Below, in pieces: positions 17,077 through 24,771 of a DNA stretch of 64,000 nt. Source of the DNA: Pseudomonadales bacterium (GTDB lineage Bacteria; Pseudomonadota; Gammaproteobacteria; Pseudomonadales; Ketobacteraceae). The stretch is from contig JAGUVW010000007.1 in NCBI GenBank assembly GCA_020062665.1, forward strand, positions 1 through 64,000. Reading direction: 5' to 3'. How positions within the stretch are numbered: position 1 is the stretch's first letter; each line of letters opens with the position of its first letter. The notes under the pieces were generated by a model, which did not search any database, was not told where the DNA came from, and saw only the letters and a list, made by a program, of their open reading frames with translations. Made by a program: the position numbers and the translations under genes.

Positions 17077-18264
17077 ATGACGACGTTTGACGATATCCGC
17101 CCGTTTCGGGACGAAGAAGTTCCGGCGGTCATCCAGCGCCTGCAGCACAGCGAAGCGCTGATCCATATCCTGATCCAGCTGCAATTCCCCATCGTGTCCC
17201 GCTATATCGACAAGCCTCTGGTGCCGTTGATGCGCCGGCGCATGGCGAGTGTGTTGCGGGGCGTTAAAACCGTGGCGGATTTTCAGCGGCTGATGATGCA
17301 TTTCGTCCAGCACGTGATCGAAAAATCCATGACGGAATTTACCTGGTCGGGCCTGGATCAACTGGACGCCGGTCAGTCCTATGTGTTCATCAGCAATCAC
17401 CGCGACATCACGCTGGATTCCGCGCTGATGAATTTCGTGCTGCTGAAAACCGGCATGCACAGCGCCGAGATCGCCATTGGCGACAACCTGCTGAGCAATC
17501 CGCTGATGGCCGACCTGATGCGGCTGAACAAAAGTTTTGTGGTGAAGCGTTCCGTGCCTGGCCTGAAAGCCAAACTGGCGGCGCTCACTGAACTGTCGGA
17601 ATACATCAGCCAGTCCCGCGCCGAAGGCAACTCCATCTGGATCGCCCAACGCGAAGGCCGTGCCAAGGACGGACTCGACCGCACCGATCCGGCCATCATC
17701 AAGATGCTGCACATTCGTAACAAAAAGCAGAAGATTCCCTTTGCCGAATCCATGCGTCGGCTCAACATTGTGCCGGTGGCGATTTCCTACGAATACGACC
17801 CCTGCGATGTGCTGAAAGCGTCGGAAATGCAGGCCCGCGCGGCGGAACAATATGTGAAGCGCGAAAATGAAGACGTGGAAAGCATCCTGCGTGGCATCGC
17901 ACTGCCCAAAGGCCGCGTGCACATTCATTTCGGCGCGCCGCTGCAGGATGAATTTCATAACGCAGACGAAGTGGCTGCCGCACTGGATCAGCAGATCGTG
18001 GCGGGGTATCAGCTGTTTCCGTCCAACGTCGTGGCGTTCGAGCAGTTGCAGTCGCTGTTGCCGAGCTGGGACCTGCTGGCGGCACAGGCCAGGGAGTGGA
18101 TGCCTACCGTTGATTCCGCCGAACTGGCGCGTACGGCGGCAGAGTTTTCCAGCCGCCTGTCCAGCTATCCGCAGAAGCTGCAGTCGATCATTCTGGAAAT
18201 GTACGCCAACCCGCTGCTGAGCAAATTCCAGATTCAGCAGCAGCCACCGGAACAACCCGCCTGA
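17077..18264 (+). CDS. 1-acyl-glycerol-3-phosphate-type acyltransferase
   Basis: 395 aa from the ATG at 17077. The PlsC-like domain has FISNHRDITLDSAL (H108 to D114), a variant with five rather than four residues between the catalytic His and Asp, and a later IAQREGRAKDGLD region corresponding to the substrate-binding EGxR motif. The N-terminal 100 residues have no recognised domain and no clear transmembrane helix. It probably transfers acyl chains to glycerophospholipid or another hydroxyl acceptor; the variant motif occurs in an acyltransferase subfamily of uncertain substrate. It is divergent from the WS/DGAT gene, consistent with storage-lipid metabolism. Confidence 0.85.
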   Translation: MTTFDDIRPFRDEEVPAVIQRLQHSEALIHILIQLQFPIVSRYIDKPLVPLMRRRMASVLRGVKTVADFQRLMMHFVQHVIEKSMTEFTWSGLDQLDAGQSYVFISNHRDITLDSALMNFVLLKTGMHSAEIAIGDNLLSNPLMADLMRLNKSFVVKRSVPGLKAKLAALTELSEYISQSRAEGNSIWIAQREGRAKDGLDRTDPAIIKMLHIRNKKQKIPFAESMRRLNIVPVAISYEYDPCDVLKASEMQARAAEQYVKRENEDVESILRGIALPKGRVHIHFGAPLQDEFHNADEVAAALDQQIVAGYQLFPSNVVAFEQLQSLLPSWDLLAAQAREWMPTVDSAELARTAAEFSSRLSSYPQKLQSIILEMYANPLLSKFQIQQQPPEQPA

Positions 18265-18269
18265 CCCGG

Positions 18270-18290
18270 TTACCGTTGATCCAACGGTAA
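18270..18290. terminator. Palindromic hairpin after the acyltransferase gene
   Basis: TTACCGTTG (18270-18278) and CAACGGTAA (18282-18290) form a perfect 9-bp stem with a 3-nt centre, starting 6 bp after the acyltransferase stop. There is no T-run. It may be a terminator or an operator for the PhoD-like gene 66 bp downstream. Confidence 0.5.
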
Positions 18291-18355
18291 TCAAACTGAC
18301 GCCAATTGCTGGCATGATGATCTATCCTTGACGTGGGATTCCAGGGGAGATCGTC

Positions 18356-20038
18356 ATGCCAATGTCAAATATCAGCCGTCGCCGTTTCATCAAAACCGTT
18401 GCCATCAGCACCACCGCCATCGCAGTGGGCAGTCAACTTACCGGTTGTTCACCCGCGCGCTTTCTCCATGGCGTGGCCAGTGGCGACCCGCGCCAGGATC
18501 GCGTGGTGATCTGGACACGGGTGACGCCCAAGCGCCGTCACGCCGGACAGGAAAGCGTGCTCTGGGTAGTGGCCACTGATGCTCAATGCAAGCAGGTGGT
18601 AGGCGCCGGCATCGAAAAAACCGATGCCAGCCGCGATTACACCATCAAGCTGGATGTTACCGGCCTGCAGCCGGGCACCACCTACTACTACCGTTTCCAT
18701 TCCCAGGATAATGTGTCGCCCGTGGGCAAAATGCGCACGCTGCCGGAAGGCGACGTCAGCCAGTTCAATCTCGCTGTGGTGTCCTGCTCCAACTATCCCG
18801 CCGGCTATTTTCATGTGTACGGCGAAATCGCTGCCCGCGACGATATCGATGCGGTGCTGCATCTGGGCGATTACCTGTATGAATACGGCGATGGGGGATA
18901 TGCCACCGGTGATGCCGCTGCGTTGGGCCGGGTGCCAAACCCGGCTACCGAGATTCTGACGCTGGCGGATTACCGCACCCGCTACGCCCAGTACCGCAGC
19001 GATCCCAAATTGCAGGAAGCCCATCGCCGCCACAGCTTCATCTGCGTGTGGGACGATCACGAAGTCACGAACGATGCCTGGCGCGATGGCGCCGAAAATC
19101 ACAATGAGGGCGAAGGGGATTACCCAAGCCGCAAGGCGCAGGCGATTCAGGCCTATTTCGAGTGGCTGCCTGTGCGTGAGCCGGACGGTGGCGATCGCAA
19201 CTACATCTATCGTCAGTTCAGCGTCGGCAATCTGGTGGATCTTTACATGCTGGACACCCGTCTGCTGGCGCGCGACGAGCAGCTGGATTACGCCAACTAC
19301 TTCACCAGCAGTGGTGGCTTCGATGCGGCTGCGTTTCAGGCGGATCTCACCGATCCCAATCGCACGTTGCTGGGGCTGGAACAGCGCGGCTGGCTGCAGC
19401 AGCAGATGGCGCAGTCCGGCGCTACCTGGCAGGTGCTGGGACAACAGGTGCTGATGGGCCGCATGAATCTGCCGGCGCCCATTGCCACCCAGCAGATCAG
19501 CTTCAGCCAGTATCAGCAATTGGCGTATCTGGCGCAAACCAATCCTGGCGCGCTCACGCCGCAGCAGTGGGCCATCCTGCAGGCGCCGTCGATTCCCTAC
19601 AACCTGGATGCGTGGGACGGCTATTCCGTCGAACGGGAAATCCTGCTGGAAACCGCCCGCAACCTGGACAAAAACCTGGTGGTGCTGGCGGGGGATACCC
19701 ACAACGCCTGGGCCAACAATCTGCAAACCGTGGGTGGTGTGAACGTCGGCGTGGAACTGGCGACATCGAGCGTGTCGTCGCCGGGTCTGGAGACCTATTT
19801 CCCCAATGAAAATCCCGACGCGCTGGCCGCGGGAGTGACGCAGATCATCGGCCCGCTCCAGTACGCCAACCTGCAACATCGTGGCTATCTGGTGGTGCGC
19901 TTCAGTGCCGATGAATGCCGGGGTGAATTCCGCTATGTCAGCACGGTGAAATCCGCCAGCTACGAAAATCTGGCGGCCTATGCCCAGGACGTGATGTCCT
20001 TGCCGGGCGCTGATAACCGTACTGTTATCGTACTGTGA
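18356..20038 (+). CDS. phoD: PhoD-like alkaline phosphatase/phosphodiesterase, Tat lipoprotein
   Basis: 560 aa; AGGGGAGA precedes the ATG. The N-terminus has SRRRFIK (twin-arginine) and then SQLTGC, a lipobox, so export by Tat followed by lipidation is expected. A short Fn3-like N-terminal PhoD domain (residues about 35-130) precedes the metallophosphatase domain with VVSCSNYPAGYF, LHLGDYLYEYG, CVWDDHEVTNDAW and LAGDTHNAW, which supply the Fe/Ca ligands of PhoD. It hydrolyses phosphomono- or diesters outside the cell membrane. It is followed by a strong hairpin. Confidence 0.93.
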   Translation: MPMSNISRRRFIKTVAISTTAIAVGSQLTGCSPARFLHGVASGDPRQDRVVIWTRVTPKRRHAGQESVLWVVATDAQCKQVVGAGIEKTDASRDYTIKLDVTGLQPGTTYYYRFHSQDNVSPVGKMRTLPEGDVSQFNLAVVSCSNYPAGYFHVYGEIAARDDIDAVLHLGDYLYEYGDGGYATGDAAALGRVPNPATEILTLADYRTRYAQYRSDPKLQEAHRRHSFICVWDDHEVTNDAWRDGAENHNEGEGDYPSRKAQAIQAYFEWLPVREPDGGDRNYIYRQFSVGNLVDLYMLDTRLLARDEQLDYANYFTSSGGFDAAAFQADLTDPNRTLLGLEQRGWLQQQMAQSGATWQVLGQQVLMGRMNLPAPIATQQISFSQYQQLAYLAQTNPGALTPQQWAILQAPSIPYNLDAWDGYSVEREILLETARNLDKNLVVLAGDTHNAWANNLQTVGGVNVGVELATSSVSSPGLETYFPNENPDALAAGVTQIIGPLQYANLQHRGYLVVRFSADECRGEFRYVSTVKSASYENLAAYAQDVMSLPGADNRTVIVL

Positions 20039-20049
20039 TCCCCAACGCA

Positions 20050-20074
20050 AACGGCCGGGTAATTCCCGGCCGTT
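20050..20074. terminator. Strong bidirectional hairpin between phoD and a convergent gene
   Basis: AACGGCCGGG (20050-20059) pairs fully with CCCGGCCGTT (20065-20074) around a TAATT loop, 11 bp after the phoD stop. It lies between convergent genes and probably ends both transcripts, although only a mixed C/T stretch follows. Confidence 0.75.
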
Positions 20075-20101
20075 CTGCATGCTGCCATTTTGCCGCTGCG
20101 G

Positions 20102-20653
20102 TTACGGCACCAGTTTGCGCTTGAGTGAGTCCTGCACCGGATTGCGCCCCAACCAGATGCCGAACAGCACTTTCTTGAAATCGAATTCCGGCAGCACCCG
20201 CAGCAATTCGCCATTGCGATAGAAGTGTGTGCCCTTGCCCGGCACATAGGTGAACTCAAAAATGTCGCCGACTTTTACTTCGAACGTCAGGGCGTCCCAC
20301 AGTTCGTTCAGCATGGGTTTGTAACGGGGAAATTCCTTGCCGGAGGATTGCTGGATACCTTCTTCGATGGTGTCGATCAGACGACTGCGGGTAATGTGGG
20401 ACGAGATGATATGCAGACGCATGGATTGCAGCGCATCGGCCGTCACAATGGCATCAGCATCCTGTGACGGTTCAGGCAGATACAGCCCCGCCACATACAC
20501 CTCCATGAAGTATTTGCTGCGAATGCCGGCGCCATTCAGCGTCAGTGTCTGTTCCTGCAGGGTTCGCGTGTCTGGCATCTCGATACCGCCCACGGTGCGG
20601 CAGAACGCCGTCGTCGGCAAACACACAAGCAGCAACATCAGCACAATACGCAT
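20102..20653 (-). CDS. Chalcone isomerase-like secreted protein
   Basis: 183 aa from the ATG at 20653 (MRIVLMLLLVCLPTTAFCRT), a signal peptide. The rest, with LTLNGAGIRSKYFMEVYVAGLYLP and a final GIWLGRNPVQDSLKRKLV, matches the bacterial chalcone isomerase-like family, periplasmic proteins with the flavonoid isomerase fold but no proven enzyme activity; fatty-acid binding has been proposed for relatives. It faces the PhoD-like gene across the hairpin at 20050. Confidence 0.85.
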   Translation of the reverse strand: MRIVLMLLLVCLPTTAFCRTVGGIEMPDTRTLQEQTLTLNGAGIRSKYFMEVYVAGLYLPEPSQDADAIVTADALQSMRLHIISSHITRSRLIDTIEEGIQQSSGKEFPRYKPMLNELWDALTFEVKVGDIFEFTYVPGKGTHFYRNGELLRVLPEFDFKKVLFGIWLGRNPVQDSLKRKLVP

Positions 20654-20809
20654 GGCGGTACACTCCACAAGTCCAAGCCTGCGCCAGTTTAAGCGTTGGC
20701 AGAACAGGGTCATTGTCCCCTTGGACAGCGCTGGCGTCTGTTGAGTCAATAAGGGCTATAAAAACCCCTGTGCTAGAATGCGCCGCGACAGCAATCCGGG
20801 AGACTAAGT

Positions 20810-21994
20810 GTGCAAGGCTATGATGTGGTGATCGTGGGTGGTGGTGCCGCCGGCCTGATGTGCGCCGCGCTGGCGGGGCAGCGTGGCAAAAAAGTCGTGG
20901 TATTGGAACGTACCGCCAAAGTGGGCAAGAAAATCCTCATGTCCGGTGGCGGCCGCTGCAACTTCACCAACCTGGATGTGACCGCGGCCAACTACTTGTC
21001 GGCCAATCCCCACTTCTGCAAGTCTGCGCTGTCGCGCTACACGCAGTGGGATTTCATCGGCCTGGTGGCGCAATACGGCATTCCCTATCATGAAAAGAAA
21101 CTGGGCCAGCTGTTTTGCGACAACAGCGCCAAGGACATCCTCGACCTGCTGCTGGCGGAATGCAGCAAGGGCAACGTCACCATCAAAACCAACAGCGACA
21201 TCCGGCAGATCGACGGCAACGACCGCCTGACGCTGGACACCAGCCTGGGCCAGTTCGAGGCGGACGCCGTGGTGATCGCCAGCGGTGGCCTGTCGATTCC
21301 CACCATGGGCGTCACTGGTTTTGGCTATGATGTGGCGCGGCAATTCGGCCTGAATGTGCTGCCCACCCGCGCCGGCCTGGTGCCCTTCACCTTCAGCGAT
21401 CACATCAAGGATATTTCCAACCGGCTCAGCGGCCTGTCACTGGATGCGGTGCTCAGCAACGAACGCGCGAGCTTTCGCGAGAATATTCTGTTCACCCATC
21501 GTGGCTTGAGTGGCCCTGCGGTGCTGCAGCTGTCGTCGTACTGGCAGGAAGGCGAAACCATCGCGGCAGATCTGCTGCCGGGCGTTGATACGCTGCACTG
21601 GCTGCTGGACTGCAAAAAACAGCAACCCAAAGCGCTGTTGCGCACCGTGCTGGCGGAACAACTGCCGCGCAAACTGGTGCTGGAACTGGAAGCGCTGTGG
21701 TGGAAGGAACAGGCAGAAAAGCCGCTGGCGGAATTCGGTAACAAACTGCTGGAGCAAATCGCTACGCAGTTGAATGGCTGGGTGTTGAAGCCTGCCGGGA
21801 CCGAAGGTTACCGCACTGCCGAAGTTACCCTCGGCGGCGTGGACACGGATGGCCTGTCGTCGAAAACCATGGAATGCAAAACACGATCGGGGCTGTTTTT
21901 CATCGGCGAAGTGGTGGACGTGACGGGTTGGCTCGGGGGCTATAATTTCCAGTGGGCGTGGGCCTCGGCTTATGCGGCTGCGATGGCGCTGTAG
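20810..21994 (+). CDS. HI0933/BaiN-type flavoprotein (NAD(P)/FAD-dependent oxidoreductase)
   Basis: 394 aa starting at GTG 20810, with GGGAG 8 nt upstream. The N-terminal FAD-binding motif is VVIVGGGAAGLMCA (residues 6-19), followed by GKKILMSGGGRCNFTN, the defining HI0933 signature, and GFGYDVARQFG. The C-terminus has VTLGGVD and FFIGEVVDVTGWLGGYNFQWA, the second flavin contact. Members include the RdsA/YhiN flavoproteins and BaiN; the physiological substrate here is unknown. Its gene ends 78 bp before the exosortase gene, on the same strand, so the two might be co-transcribed. Confidence 0.92.
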   Translation: MQGYDVVIVGGGAAGLMCAALAGQRGKKVVVLERTAKVGKKILMSGGGRCNFTNLDVTAANYLSANPHFCKSALSRYTQWDFIGLVAQYGIPYHEKKLGQLFCDNSAKDILDLLLAECSKGNVTIKTNSDIRQIDGNDRLTLDTSLGQFEADAVVIASGGLSIPTMGVTGFGYDVARQFGLNVLPTRAGLVPFTFSDHIKDISNRLSGLSLDAVLSNERASFRENILFTHRGLSGPAVLQLSSYWQEGETIAADLLPGVDTLHWLLDCKKQQPKALLRTVLAEQLPRKLVLELEALWWKEQAEKPLAEFGNKLLEQIATQLNGWVLKPAGTEGYRTAEVTLGGVDTDGLSSKTMECKTRSGLFFIGEVVDVTGWLGGYNFQWAWASAYAAAMAL

Positions 21995-22072
21995 CAGCAG
22001 GGACGCACATCATCAAACCGTCAACAAACGGCAATAAAATTCGAGCCTTCTATTTTGCCTTCGGGAACGGCC

Positions 22073-22597
22073 ATGCAATCGAAAATGGTCAATTCGGTGC
22101 TGGGCAGCGGTTTTCCCCTGCTGTTCATGGTCGCGGCGCTGGTGTTGATTGGCGGCTATCACATGCTGCCGGCGCATTGGGTGGAGCAGGGCATCGTGCG
22201 TTATTTCGCGGTGGTGCCGGGCGCCACGATTCTGCACTGGCTGGCGCCCGAGAGTCATGTCATCAGTCAGGGTAGCCGCATCCTCTCCAGCGTTGCGCAG
22301 TTGAATGTACTGCGCGGCTGCGAGGGCACCGAAGCCCTGCTGATCTTGTACGCGGCTCTGCTGGCGGCACGACAATCCTGGCGTGCTACCCTGGTGTCGA
22401 TTCTGCTGGGTACACTGGTGGTTTTTCTGATGAATCAGGCGCGAATCGTGGTGCTGTTTTTTGTGGTCGCACATGAGCGTGAGTATTTTGAGCTGATGCA
22501 CGGCTTTGTGGCGCCGGTGGTTGTTCTGCTGGGTATCAGCCTGTTTTTCTTGCTCTGGCTTAATTGGATCGGAACGCGCGCCCGTGCCGCTGCCTGA
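22073..22597 (+). CDS. Exosortase family protein (XrtH/XrtM-like transpeptidase)
   Basis: 174 aa from the ATG at 22073. It is a polytopic membrane protein with about five helices and the three exosortase catalytic residues in their usual setting: C83 in LRGCEGTEALL, R124 in NQARIVVLF and H143 in MHGFVAP. The short length and the CEG/NQAR form fit the compact exosortases such as XrtH or XrtM rather than the 500-aa EpsH/XrtA type. Exosortases cleave C-terminal sorting signals of secreted proteins and hand them to a surface polymer or lipid. Candidate substrate: the PLPLWA-tailed protein at 35.7 kb. The partner gene downstream overlaps it. Confidence 0.87.
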   Translation: MQSKMVNSVLGSGFPLLFMVAALVLIGGYHMLPAHWVEQGIVRYFAVVPGATILHWLAPESHVISQGSRILSSVAQLNVLRGCEGTEALLILYAALLAARQSWRATLVSILLGTLVVFLMNQARIVVLFFVVAHEREYFELMHGFVAPVVVLLGISLFFLLWLNWIGTRARAAA

Positions 22598-23231
22598 ACG
22601 TCTGCATGGCGTGCCTCTGCTGCCGCGCGTGTTGCTGCTCGTGTTGCTTCAGGCTGGTTTGGCGGTGGTTTTGTATCGCTGGCGGGTAGATTGGGCGTCG
22701 ACGCTGATCCCGCTGATGCAGTGGGCGCTGGTGCTGTGTGAATCGCGATTTGATGTCACAGAGTTCAGTGTGGTTCTGCAGGGGGCAGAGCAGCGTTTTT
22801 TCCTGCGCCTGCTGGCAGATCGGCCAGTGCTGGTGATGGGGCAGGTGCTGCCTGGCATGGACGTGAGCGCCACCACGTTGGTGACCCATCTGGTGCAGAC
22901 CGGGTGGATTCTTGGGGCGGTGCTGATCAGTGGCTGGTTGTTGGTGCCGCTTCGCGTGGTGCGCTTGCTGCTGTCGGGTACTGTCGCCTTTTGCTTGCTG
23001 TGCTGGCTGGATATTCCTTTGACGCTGCTGGGGAGCATCGAAGGGTTGTTGGCGCAGAACTTTGCGCCTGCCACGCTGACCAGTAACCCTTGGGTGCGCT
23101 GGGAACAGTTCCTTACTCAGGGTGGCCGGATGGCGCTGGCATTGGGATTGGGTCTGTTGGCGCTCATGCTATCACTGCAGCCAGTGTTGCCCTCACCTCA
23201 CACCAATGCCAGCTCCACCGCACGTGCATAA
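22584..23231 (+). CDS. Exosortase-associated membrane protein
   Basis: 215 aa if it starts at GTG 22584, inside the last codons of the exosortase gene; the frame is open further back to 22506. Three to four hydrophobic helices enclose a loop of about 90 residues (roughly 45-135) that contains VVLQGAEQRFFLRLL and should face the periplasm. No catalytic motif is seen. Small membrane proteins of this shape commonly sit beside xrtH-type genes, so it is likely an assembly or substrate-presentation partner. The last 34 bp overlap the 3' end of the convergent regulator gene. Confidence 0.75.
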   Translation: MPLPERLHGVPLLPRVLLLVLLQAGLAVVLYRWRVDWASTLIPLMQWALVLCESRFDVTEFSVVLQGAEQRFFLRLLADRPVLVMGQVLPGMDVSATTLVTHLVQTGWILGAVLISGWLLVPLRVVRLLLSGTVAFCLLCWLDIPLTLLGSIEGLLAQNFAPATLTSNPWVRWEQFLTQGGRMALALGLGLLALMLSLQPVLPSPHTNASSTARA

Positions 23232-23794
23232 AGCTGTGTCACAGAGTTCACCTGCAGTTTCGCCATGATGTTCTTGCGATGGCTTTTGATGGTTTCTGCC
23301 GACACTTCCAGATGTGCTGCGATTTGATGGCGTGGCATGCCGGTGATGATCATGTTCAGAATTTGCAGTTCGCGGGCGGTGAGGGTGATGTCGGGCACCC
23401 TGGCATAAGGCGTCAGTTGTGGGGACTTGTAGCGGTTGCCGGTATCGATCTGCTGGATGGCCTTCAGTAATTCCACGGTGTTGGATTGCTTCAGTAGCAC
23501 GCCATGGAAATCCGCCGCCAGCAGGGTCTGCAGGATCGAGACGGATTGCACGCCGGTGAGAATCAGAATCCGCAGTTGGGGATAGCGCTTGCGGAGGTAA
23601 CAGGCCACGGAGTAGGTGTCGCCGCCGGGCATGGCGTAATCCAGGATAAGCAGCTCGGGTTCGGTAGTGGCAACCATGTGCTTGATGTCGGCCGCGTTGG
23701 CGACTTCGCCCACCACGGTGTGTCCATGGTGTTGCAGCAGGATTTTCAGGGCCTCCCGCACCAGGGAATGGTCGTCGGCCAGTACAATTTTCAT
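23198..23794 (-). CDS. LuxR/NarL-family response regulator
   Basis: 198 aa. The receiver domain shows D7-D8, phospho-acceptor D52 in LLILDYAMPGG, T80 and K102 (VLLKQSN). The C-terminal LuxR-type helix-turn-helix is LTARELQILNMIITGMPRHQ followed by SAETIKSHRKNIMAKL. No histidine kinase is encoded nearby, so it is an orphan in this window. It is the last gene of the leftward operon with the parvulin lipoprotein and the giant protein, and lies face to face with the exosortase genes; it is the natural candidate for control of the locus. Confidence 0.93.
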   Translation of the reverse strand: MKIVLADDHSLVREALKILLQHHGHTVVGEVANAADIKHMVATTEPELLILDYAMPGGDTYSVACYLRKRYPQLRILILTGVQSVSILQTLLAADFHGVLLKQSNTVELLKAIQQIDTGNRYKSPQLTPYARVPDITLTARELQILNMIITGMPRHQIAAHLEVSAETIKSHRKNIMAKLQVNSVTQLYARAVELALV

Positions 23795-23815
23795 ATCTCA
23801 CCAGGCGAGATGGTT

Positions 23816-24769
23816 TCAGTTCAGCGCTGGCCCCGGCGGTGGTTCGTGGCTGGCCGGCACGGTTTTGTCGGCGCCAATGGCTGCAAGTTCAGCTGGATAC
23901 AACCTCACGTTCAGTTCCTCGCGCAGTTTTTCCCGGGCGCGCGCCTTGAGGGTGTCGAAGCGGGTGGTGATCAGGCGCTGGCGGATGTCACTGCGCACTG
24001 TCTCCAGCGGCTCGATAAAGCCGTCGCGGCGATTCACCAGCTTGATCAGGTAAAACGCATTGTCCGCTGCCACCGGCGCACTCAGATCCCCCGCGTTTTC
24101 CAGTGCAAATGCAGCGCTGACAACGGTTTCCGGCCAGCGCGACGCTTCACCGCGCTGGAGGAATCCGACATCGCCACCCCGATAGCGCGAGGCACGATCC
24201 ATCGAGTGCTGCACGGCCAGGGCCTGGAACAGTTGATCGCGTTCGTCACCGACGACTGTATCCCGCAGTTGCTTAGCCATGGCGTTGATCTGTTCCCGTT
24301 GCGCTTCGCGTTCGTCGGTGAATTCGAACGCAATCAGTGCGATGCGAATTCTTTCCGGGCGGGTGTAACGGGCTTGATCGCGATCATACGCTTCTTTTAT
24401 GTCAGTTTCGGACACGGTCAGCTCGGCTTCCCAATCGGTCTCGAAACGTTTCAGCAGTGTTTCCAGTGCCAGGGTGCGATAGGCGCGCTGGAAGTCAGGT
24501 TCCTCCATGAGATTCAGCGCGTCGGCTTTGATGGCGGCGGCGCTGCGGTCGATCATTTGCTCCAGCACCTGTTGTAAAACGGCTTTCTGCAGGGGCAGGC
24601 CGCGCCGGTTGATTTCGGCCAGCAGCTCTTGCGCCGTGATTTTTTCGTCTTCCACTCGCGCCACCACGGCGGCATTGTCGCAGCCAGGCAGGCTGGCGCA
24701 GATCAGCAACAGGAGGCCAGCGAGATTCCAGCGGATTGTCCTGGCGGTGCGTTTGGTGTGGTTTGCCAT
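23816..24769 (-). CDS. Parvulin-type peptidyl-prolyl isomerase-like lipoprotein (SurA/EpsD-like)
   Basis: 317 aa from the ATG at 24769, only 2 bp after the stop of the giant gene (TAACCATG), so translation is coupled. The signal sequence ends in a lipobox, ASLPGC (about residues 24-29). A SurA-type helical N-domain (ARVEDEKITAQELLAEINRR) is followed by a rotamase domain with RYRGGDVGFLQRGEASRWPE and FYLIKLVNRRDG. Similar lipoproteins (EpsD) occur in exosortase-polysaccharide loci. It probably chaperones the folding or outer-membrane passage of the 2,977-aa protein translated directly before it. Confidence 0.9.
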   Translation of the reverse strand: MANHTKRTARTIRWNLAGLLLLICASLPGCDNAAVVARVEDEKITAQELLAEINRRGLPLQKAVLQQVLEQMIDRSAAAIKADALNLMEEPDFQRAYRTLALETLLKRFETDWEAELTVSETDIKEAYDRDQARYTRPERIRIALIAFEFTDEREAQREQINAMAKQLRDTVVGDERDQLFQALAVQHSMDRASRYRGGDVGFLQRGEASRWPETVVSAAFALENAGDLSAPVAADNAFYLIKLVNRRDGFIEPLETVRSDIRQRLITTRFDTLKARAREKLREELNVRLYPAELAAIGADKTVPASHEPPPGPALN

Positions 24770-24771
24770 GG

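Noticed and set aside
18449-20080. 543-aa open frame on the minus strand
   Set aside because: Antisense to the PhoD-like gene; no family motif, no ribosome site, and the phoD frame is clearly real.
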